This document shows positions 1 through 5,169 of a stretch of DNA of 5,169 nucleotides, one piece after another. The stretch covers positions 1-5,169 of the forward strand of contig JALUTW010000527.1 in NCBI GenBank assembly GCA_027021685.1, written 5' to 3'. The first letter of the stretch is position 1. Every line of letters begins with the position of its first letter. The DNA is from Chromatiales bacterium. Its GTDB lineage: Bacteria; Pseudomonadota; Gammaproteobacteria; CAMYNG01. Below the pieces are notes generated by a model that was not told the origin of the DNA, did not search any database, and saw only the letters and a program-made list of their open reading frames with translations. Made by a program: the position numbers and the translations under genes.

Positions 1-492
1 GAGGCACGCCGGCAGCTCGCCGCCGGCGGCGACACCGTGGTGGCGGCACTGGATCAGCTCCAGCGGCTGGCGGAAGGTGCCGCGGCCCGGCTGGGCACCG
101 AGGTTCACTTCGACCTGGCCGAGCTGCGCGGCTACAACTACCACACCGGCGTGGTGTTCGCCGCCTTCGTGCCGGGGCAGGGGCGGGCCATTGCCCAGGG
201 CGGGCGCTACGACGACATCGGCCGCGTGTTCGGGCGGGCCCGGCCGGCCACGGGTTTTTCCACCGATCTCAAGACCCTGGCCGCGCTCTCGCCGGAGGTG
301 CCGGCTGCGCCCGGTGCCATCCTGGCCCCGGCCGGCGACGACCCGGCCCTGGCCGAGGCGGTGGCACGGCTGCGGGCCGGGGGGGAGCGCGTGATCAATG
401 CCCTGCCGGGCCAGGCCGGCGATGCCCGCGCCATGGGCTGCGACCGGGTGCTGGTGCACGAGAAAGGGGACTGGATCGTGAAGCCGGCATAA
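1..492 (+). CDS. hisZ: ATP phosphoribosyltransferase regulatory subunit HisZ, C-terminal part (5'-truncated)
   Basis: This is the last 163 codons of a gene whose start lies before the window; the frame is open from base 1 and ends at TAA 490-492. HisZ is a cytoplasmic class II histidyl-tRNA synthetase paralogue that no longer charges tRNA. It pairs with short-form HisG to catalyse and regulate the first step of histidine synthesis (ATP + PRPP). Seen in the fragment: LRGYNYHTGVVF (residues about 42-53), the counterpart of the HisRS RG-D-YYTG motif; GGRYDD (67-72); and FGRARPATGFSTDLK (77-91), the HisZ form of class II motif 3. Synthetases have a G-ERL-type end with the catalytic Arg there, whereas this one reads DLKTL, which favours HisZ over HisRS. 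The C-terminus ends at CDRVLVHEKGDWIVKPA, a typical HisZ ending with no extra anticodon-binding domain. Full HisZ proteins are near 390 residues, so more than half is missing upstream. The neighbouring purA supports the call, as hisZ-purA is a known gammaproteobacterial pair. A GTG at 37 is internal, not the start. Confidence 0.92.
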   Translation, partial: EARRQLAAGGDTVVAALDQLQRLAEGAAARLGTEVHFDLAELRGYNYHTGVVFAAFVPGQGRAIAQGGRYDDIGRVFGRARPATGFSTDLKTLAALSPEVPAAPGAILAPAGDDPALAEAVARLRAGGERVINALPGQAGDARAMGCDRVLVHEKGDWIVKPA

Positions 493-513
493 GGCGGAGT
501 GATTCGCCCATTA

Positions 514-534
514 CCGCCCGTGCAATGCGGGCGG
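514..534 (+). other. GC-rich hairpin in the hisZ-purA gap, not a canonical terminator
   Basis: A perfect 7-bp inverted repeat, CCGCCCG (514-520) and CGGGCGG (528-534), encloses the 7-base loop TGCAATG, and two extra G-U pairs are possible inside RNA. It starts 21 bases after the hisZ stop. The bases after it on the plus strand are CGGCAAAACC, so there is no U-run and it does not fit an intrinsic terminator; the minus strand also lacks one. It could protect the hisZ mRNA 3' end, act as a pause or attenuation element before purA, or reflect GC-rich chance. About 10 bases downstream lies an AT-rich patch (545-553) containing TATCAT (548-553), a 5/6 match to a -10 box. No acceptable -35 is seen at 16-18 bp, because the hairpin occupies that place. 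The purA promoter is therefore unresolved. Confidence 0.55.
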
Positions 535-592
535 CGGCAAAACCATATATCATTCGCGGGCTGTTTTATCCGGACGTGGGGAATTCCTGCTC

Positions 593-1906
<1,314 letters not shown>

Positions 1907-1972
1907 GCGCAGGAAAACCTTTTAAGAAACAAAATCTTGTGTATGGGGTCGAGGTCTGCTAGGGTGCAGGAT
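1907..1972. other. Convergent purA/tRNA-Leu spacer, no convincing terminator
   Basis: This 66-bp gap carries the 3' ends of purA (plus) and tRNA-Leu (minus). The first 35 bases are much richer in A+T than the genes around them. They contain a weak inverted repeat ACAA-AATC-TTGT (1929-1940), which on the minus strand is followed by TTCTT. A second 4-bp repeat, CTGC (1956-1959) and GCAG (1966-1969), lies close to the tRNA 3' end. Either could help end the tRNA transcript or mark its trailer for processing, but both stems are only 4 bp. No strong GC stem plus T-run is present for either gene, so termination may be Rho-dependent or shared. Confidence 0.4.
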
Positions 1973-2059
1973 TGGTGCCGAGGAGAGGACTTGAACCTCC
2001 ACGGGGTTACCCCCACTAGCACCTGAAGCTAGCGCGTCTACCAATTCCGCCACCTCGGC
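1973..2059 (-). tRNA. tRNA-Leu, anticodon CAG
   Basis: The minus strand folds into a full class II (long variable arm) tRNA of 87 bases including an encoded CCA (complement of 1973-1975). The acceptor stem GCCGAGG/CCTCGGC pairs perfectly, with discriminator A. The D-arm is GCG-GAATTGGTAGA-CGC and contains the G18-G19 pair of bases. The anticodon arm is CTAGC-TTCAGGT-GCTAG with anticodon CAG (plus-strand 2023-2025), which reads the leucine codon CUG. The variable arm is 15 bases with a GGGG/CCCC stem, and the T-arm is GGAGG-TTCAAGT-CCTCT with one G-U pair. The A73 discriminator and long variable arm are leucine identity features and exclude most other isotypes; serine tRNAs would have a G discriminator. 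CTG is by far the favoured leucine codon in the genes of this window, so this is a heavily used tRNA. It stands alone, converging with purA and diverging from rnr, the position known for a tRNA-Leu in pseudomonads. Confidence 0.98.
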
Positions 2060-2087
2060 ATCGGGGCGAAGGGATTCAAGGCCGCGC

Positions 2088-2116
2088 ACTTTACCCGGCG
2101 CGCCCGGGGTTGTCAA
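2088..2116 (-). promoter_or_regulatory. Sigma-70-type promoter of tRNA-Leu with GC-rich discriminator
   Basis: On the minus strand there is a perfect -35 box TTGACA (complement of 2111-2116), a 17-bp spacer, and a -10 box TAAAGT (complement of 2088-2093; 4 of 6 consensus bases). The bases just after the -10 read GCGCGGC (complement of 2087-2081). A GC-only discriminator of this kind is the known hallmark of stable-RNA promoters repressed by ppGpp/DksA. The expected start near 2081 would give a leader of about 20 bases before the mature tRNA 5' end at 2059, to be removed by RNase P. Box quality, spacing and distance all agree; actual activity and stringent control are inferred. Confidence 0.82.
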
Positions 2117-2140
2117 TCGACCCCCGGCGGCGCGCACCGC

Positions 2141-2151
2141 ATATATATAAA
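2141..2151 (+). promoter_or_regulatory. AT-rich -10-like element upstream of rnr (tentative)
   Basis: ATATATATAAA is the only strongly AT-rich stretch in the 125-bp gap between tRNA-Leu and rnr, and it lies 33 bases before the rnr start codon. It offers several overlapping -10-like hexamers, TATATA and TATAAA (2146-2151). A -35 at the correct distance is not visible; the bases there are C/G-rich. TTGTCA at 2110-2115 is 5/6 of a -35, but it is about 26-30 bp away, too far, and it is simply the other strand of the tRNA -35 box. The rnr promoter may therefore need an activator or a different sigma factor, or lie elsewhere. An 8-bp palindrome TTCCGGAA (2166-2173) follows in the presumed 5' UTR; its meaning is unknown. 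Confidence 0.3.
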
Positions 2152-2184
2152 GCAAACAACCGACCTTCCGGAACCCAGGACCCT

Positions 2185-4377
2185 ATGGCAAGACGCTCTC
2201 CCCGCCGCCGCCGGCGCAGCCCCCGCGATCCCCACGCACGTCGCGAGGCGCAGAAATACGACCATCCCATCCCCAGCCGGGAATTCATCATGCAGCAGCT
2301 GGACGAGGCCGGCATGCCCCTGTCCATGGACGACATCGCCCGCCGCCTCGAGCTGCACGAAGCCCGCGACCTCGAGGCCCTGCGCCGGCGGCTGCGTGCC
2401 ATGGAGCGCGACGGGCAGCTGGTGCGCAACCGGCGCGGCGACTACTGCCTGGTGGACCGGGCCGACCTCATCCGCGGCCGCGTGGTGGGCCACCCCCAGG
2501 GCTTCGGGTTCCTGATTCCGGACGCCGGCGGCGACGACCTTTACCTGCCGGCGGCGGAGATGCGCAAGGTCCTGCACGGCGACCGGGTGCTGGCGCGGGT
2601 GGTGGGCGAGGACCGTCGCGGGCGCCTGGAGGGCGCCGTGGTGGAGGTGCTGGAGCGGGCGGTGAAGCAGGTGGTGGGGCGCTACTACCACGAATCCGGC
2701 GTGGGCTTCGTGGTGCCCGACAACAAGCGCATCACCCAGGACATTCTCATCCCCGAGGACCAGCGTTACGGCGCCCGCCACGGGCAGATCGTGGTGGCCG
2801 AGATCCTGGAGTACCCCACCGCCCACCGGCAGCCCATCGGCCGCATCATCGAGATCCTGGGCGAGCACATGGCGCCGGGGATGGAGATCGACATCGCCAT
2901 CCGCAGCTACGGCCTGCCCCAGGACTGGTCACCGCTGGTGGAGGCCGAGATCGAGAAGCTCACTCCCACCGTGCCCGAGGAGGCCAAGGCCGGGCGGCGC
3001 GACCTGCGCGACCTGCCCCTGGTCACCATCGACGGCGAGGACGCGCGCGACTTCGACGACGCGGTGTACGCCGAGCGCCGCGGCGAGGGCTGGCGCCTGT
3101 TCGTGGCCATCGCCGACGTCTCCGCCTACGTGGCACCGGGCAGCGCCCTGGACGCCGAGGCCCGCGAACGCGGCAACTCGGTGTACTTCCCCGAGCGGGT
3201 CATTCCCATGCTGCCCGAGGTGCTGTCCAACGGCCTGTGCTCGCTCAACCCCGAGGTGGACCGCCTGTGCATGGTGTGCGAAATGGACATCGATCGCACC
3301 GGCGCCCTCAAGCGCCACCGCTTCTACGAGGCGGTCATGCGCTCCCATGCCCGGCTCACTTACACCGAGGTGGCCGCCATGCTGGTGGACAAGGACAAGG
3401 GCCTGCGCCGCAAGTACCAGGCCCTGGTCCCGCACCTGGAGACGCTGCACCGGCTGTACAGGGTGCTGCACGGCAACCGGCGCCGGCGCGGGGCCATCGA
3501 GTTCGAGAGCCAGGAGACCCGCATCATCTTCGGTCCCGAGCGCAAGATCGAGTCCATCGTGCCGGTGCAGCGCAACGACGCCCACCGCCTCATCGAGGAA
3601 TGCATGCTCATGGCCAACGTGGCCGCGGCCAGGTTCCTGGGCCGGCGCAAGGTGCCCACGCTGTATCGCAACCACGAGGCCCCCAGCGCCGACAAGCTGG
3701 CCGGGCTGCGCGAGTTCCTCGGTGAGCTGGGGCTCAGGCTCGGCGGCGGCGACGAGCCCACGCCCAGGGATTTCGCCCGCCTGCTGGAACAGGTGGCCAA
3801 GCGCCCTGACGCGCATCTGATCCAGACCGTGGTCCTGCGCAGCATGTCGCAGGCGGTGTACTACCCGGACAACCTGGGCCACTTCGGGCTCGCCTTCGAT
3901 GCCTATGTCCACTTCACCTCGCCCATCCGCCGCTACCCGGACCTGGTGGTGCACCGCGGCATCAAGCATGCCCTGGCCGGGGGGGCGCCCGAGGACTTCC
4001 TCTACACCCATGAAGAGCTGCAGGCCCTGGGCGACCACTGCTCCATGACCGAGCGCCGTGCCGACGAGGCCACCTGGGATGTCATCGGCTGGCTCAAGTG
4101 CGAGTACATGCAGGACAAGGTGGGGGAGGAGTTCGACGGCATCATCACCGGCGTCACCAGCTTCGGCGTGTTCGTGGAGCTGGACGGGATCTACGTGGAG
4201 GGGCTGGTTCACGTCACCTCGCTGAAGAACGACTACTATCACTTCGACGCCGCCCACCACCGCCTGCGTGGCGAGCGCACACGGCGTGTCTACCGCCTGG
4301 GCGACCGCATCCGCGTGCGGGTGGCGCGGGTGGACCTGGACGAGCGCCGCATCGACTTCGAGCCCGTCGAGGGCTGA
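2185..4377 (+). CDS. rnr: Ribonuclease R (3'-5' exoribonuclease, RNase II/RNB family)
   Basis: RNase R degrades structured RNA processively from the 3' end, acting in mRNA and rRNA turnover and trans-translation quality control. The product has 730 residues. Domains in order: an Arg-rich N-terminus (3-20); a winged-helix region opening with the family motif YDHPIPSREFI (about 25-92); cold-shock domain 1 (about 97-160, GRVVGHPQGFGFLIP); cold-shock domain 2 (about 163-225, GVGFVVPDN); the RNB catalytic domain (about 272-600); and an S1 domain (about 647-727, GIITGVTSFGVFVEL). Catalytic metal-binding Asp283, Asp289, Asp291 and Asp292 stand in DGEDARDFDD; the clamp-type Tyr334 is in SVYFPERVIPMLPE; YVHFTSPIRRYPDLVVHR is at 574-591. 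The ATG at 2185 is chosen because AGGA (2177-2180) precedes it by 4 bases and REAQKYDHPIPSREFI aligns with E. coli REAEKYANPIPSREFI near its N-terminus. The frame is open to a TTG at 2110, but that extra sequence has no family likeness. Oddity: the protein stops at FEPVEG right after S1, lacking the Lys-rich tail of the 813-residue E. coli enzyme. rlmB follows after 10 bp. Confidence 0.98.
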   Translation: MARRSPRRRRRSPRDPHARREAQKYDHPIPSREFIMQQLDEAGMPLSMDDIARRLELHEARDLEALRRRLRAMERDGQLVRNRRGDYCLVDRADLIRGRVVGHPQGFGFLIPDAGGDDLYLPAAEMRKVLHGDRVLARVVGEDRRGRLEGAVVEVLERAVKQVVGRYYHESGVGFVVPDNKRITQDILIPEDQRYGARHGQIVVAEILEYPTAHRQPIGRIIEILGEHMAPGMEIDIAIRSYGLPQDWSPLVEAEIEKLTPTVPEEAKAGRRDLRDLPLVTIDGEDARDFDDAVYAERRGEGWRLFVAIADVSAYVAPGSALDAEARERGNSVYFPERVIPMLPEVLSNGLCSLNPEVDRLCMVCEMDIDRTGALKRHRFYEAVMRSHARLTYTEVAAMLVDKDKGLRRKYQALVPHLETLHRLYRVLHGNRRRRGAIEFESQETRIIFGPERKIESIVPVQRNDAHRLIEECMLMANVAAARFLGRRKVPTLYRNHEAPSADKLAGLREFLGELGLRLGGGDEPTPRDFARLLEQVAKRPDAHLIQTVVLRSMSQAVYYPDNLGHFGLAFDAYVHFTSPIRRYPDLVVHRGIKHALAGGAPEDFLYTHEELQALGDHCSMTERRADEATWDVIGWLKCEYMQDKVGEEFDGIITGVTSFGVFVELDGIYVEGLVHVTSLKNDYYHFDAAHHRLRGERTRRVYRLGDRIRVRVARVDLDERRIDFEPVEG

Positions 4378-4379
4378 GG
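4376..4379 (+). promoter_or_regulatory. rlmB ribosome binding site overlapping the rnr stop codon
   Basis: GAGG at 4376-4379 uses the last two bases of the rnr TGA (4375-4377) and lies 8 bases before the rlmB ATG at 4388, an ideal Shine-Dalgarno spacing. It fixes the rlmB start and means ribosomes ending rnr sit on the rlmB initiation region. Translational coupling of the two genes is a reasonable inference. Confidence 0.7.
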
Positions 4380-4387
4380 CGGCCGCC

Positions 4388-5164
4388 ATGGCCGGATCCT
4401 GCCAGCGCATCTACGGCCTGCACGCGGTGGAGAGCGCGTTGCGCCATCAGCCCCGGCAGGTACATCATCTGTGGCTGGCGCAGGGCCGCCGCGATGCGCG
4501 GGTGGAGCGCCTGGAGCGGCTGGCCCGCGAGTCGGGCGTGCCGGTGAGCCGCGAACCGCGCGAGGTGCTCACGGAGCTGGCCGGCAGCTCCCGCCACCAG
4601 GGCGCGGTGGCCGAGGTGGCCGGTGCCGCGGAGCGGGATGCCCAGTCGCTGCCCCAATGGCTGGAGGGTATCGCCGGCGACCCGTTCCTGCTGGTGCTCG
4701 ACGGTGTTCAGGACCCGCACAACCTGGGGGCCTGCCTGCGCACCGCCGAGGCCGCCGGGGTGCACGGCGTGGTCCTGCCGCGGGACAAGGCCTGCGGCAT
4801 CACCCCGGTGGTGCGCAAGGTGGCCGCCGGCGCGGCCGAAACCCTGCCCGTGTTCCGCGTCACCAACCTGGCCCGCGCGCTGGATACCATCAAGGCGGCC
4901 GGCTTGTGGGTGGTGGGCGCCGATGCGGCGGGGGAGCACGTGCTCTACGATGCCGCCCTCGACGGCCCCATCGCCTGGGTGCTGGGCGCCGAGGGCCGCG
5001 GCCTGCGCCGGCTCACCCGCGAGCGCTGCGATCTCCTGGTGCGCATTCCCATGGCCGGCGCCGTCGGCAGCCTCAACGTCTCCGTCGCCGCCGGCGTGTG
5101 CCTGTTCGAGACCGTGCGCCGGCGGCGCGCCGGGGCCGGATCCGGGCCCCGCGGCGCATGCTGA
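4388..5164 (+). CDS. rlmB: 23S rRNA (guanosine-2251-2'-O)-methyltransferase RlmB
   Basis: RlmB is a SAM-dependent SPOUT (TrmH-type, trefoil-knot) enzyme that methylates the ribose of G2251 in the P-loop of 23S rRNA, at the peptidyl-transferase P site. The product has 258 residues. A small N-terminal substrate-binding domain starts at IYGLHAVESAL (8-18) and includes RHQGAVAEV (69-77). A linker follows, then the SPOUT domain: motif 1 LVLDGVQDPHNLGACLRTAEAAG (102-124) with conserved Asn112 and Arg118; motif 2 VLGAEGRGLRRL (198-209) with Glu202; motif 3 IPMAGAVGSLNVSVAAGVCLFE (220-241) with Asn230 and Ser232. The likeness to E. coli RlmB is strong throughout, for example VTNLAR and LTRE-CD, which separates it from TrmH and TrmL relatives. 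The ATG at 4388 is preferred because MAGSCQRIYG matches the E. coli N-terminus and GAGG lies 8 bases upstream. The frame runs open further back into rnr, but that is rnr coding sequence. It ends with a basic tail RRRRAGAGSGPRGAC, about 13 residues beyond the E. coli end. Only five bases follow its stop. Confidence 0.97.
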   Translation: MAGSCQRIYGLHAVESALRHQPRQVHHLWLAQGRRDARVERLERLARESGVPVSREPREVLTELAGSSRHQGAVAEVAGAAERDAQSLPQWLEGIAGDPFLLVLDGVQDPHNLGACLRTAEAAGVHGVVLPRDKACGITPVVRKVAAGAAETLPVFRVTNLARALDTIKAAGLWVVGADAAGEHVLYDAALDGPIAWVLGAEGRGLRRLTRERCDLLVRIPMAGAVGSLNVSVAAGVCLFETVRRRRAGAGSGPRGAC

Positions 5165-5169
5165 AAAGG

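Noticed and set aside
1973..2059. tRNA-Leu as an integration site for a mobile element
   Set aside because: tRNA genes often serve this way, but there is no integrase, no second copy of the tRNA 3' end and no foreign-looking cargo nearby; both neighbours are conserved housekeeping genes.
2096..2103. GGCGCGCC palindrome inside the tRNA promoter spacer
   Set aside because: Only eight bases with no pairing of the flanks, and easily produced by chance in GC-rich DNA; no operator pattern is supported.
1922..2155. Minus-strand 77-codon frame containing AEVAELVDAL...NPVEVQVLSSAP
   Set aside because: This is a literal translation of the tRNA-Leu gene and its flanks, a well-known source of false small proteins in annotation. 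It is not a gene.
2110..2184. Possible 25-codon N-terminal extension of rnr from a TTG start
   Set aside because: The extra sequence has no RNase R likeness and no ribosome binding site, and it would overlap the tRNA promoter -35. The ATG at 2185 has AGGA just upstream.
2929..4410. 493-codon open frame on the minus strand, antisense to rnr
   Set aside because: Same codon-bias effect. The sense strand carries every RNase R catalytic motif, and the antisense product resembles no known family.

Overview
The window is an ordinary housekeeping segment of a high-GC (roughly two-thirds or more G+C) bacterial chromosome. It most likely comes from a gammaproteobacterium. The gene order hisZ - purA - tRNA-Leu - rnr - rlmB matches the purA/rnr/rlmB neighbourhood known from that class: pseudomonads have a tRNA-Leu between purA and rnr, and E. 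coli has nsrR there. The protein sequences are also close in style to the E. coli RlmB, RNase R and PurA families. A halophilic or phototrophic purple-sulfur-type lineage is possible, but the window alone cannot settle it.

Layout. Positions 1-492 hold the 3' part of hisZ, the catalytically inactive HisRS-like regulatory subunit of ATP phosphoribosyltransferase. A 100-bp gap follows with a strong GC-rich hairpin and an AT-rich patch, then a complete purA (593-1906). A 66-bp AT-richer gap separates purA from a tRNA-Leu(CAG) gene on the minus strand (1973-2059), so the two converge. About 30 bp upstream of the tRNA lies a clear sigma-70-type promoter on the minus strand (2088-2116). It has a perfect -35, a 17-bp spacer and a GC-rich discriminator. 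From the other side of this 125-bp divergent region starts rnr (2185-4377), followed after 10 bp by rlmB (4388-5164). The rlmB ribosome binding site overlaps the rnr stop codon, so the two probably form one transcription and translation unit.

How the genes relate. hisZ and purA belong to nucleotide-linked biosynthesis: HisZ supports the first step of histidine synthesis, which consumes ATP and PRPP, and PurA makes adenylosuccinate on the way to AMP. The tRNA, rnr and rlmB belong to translation and RNA metabolism: a leucine tRNA, a structured-RNA exoribonuclease, and the 23S rRNA 2'-O-methyltransferase. The presence of hisZ implies a short-form HisG elsewhere in the genome.

I found no new biological system. 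The points most worth a second look are an RNase R that ends at its S1 domain, without the lysine-rich tail of the E. coli enzyme, but with an arginine-rich N-terminus; a tRNA promoter with features of stringent control; and a stable hairpin without a U-tract between hisZ and purA.
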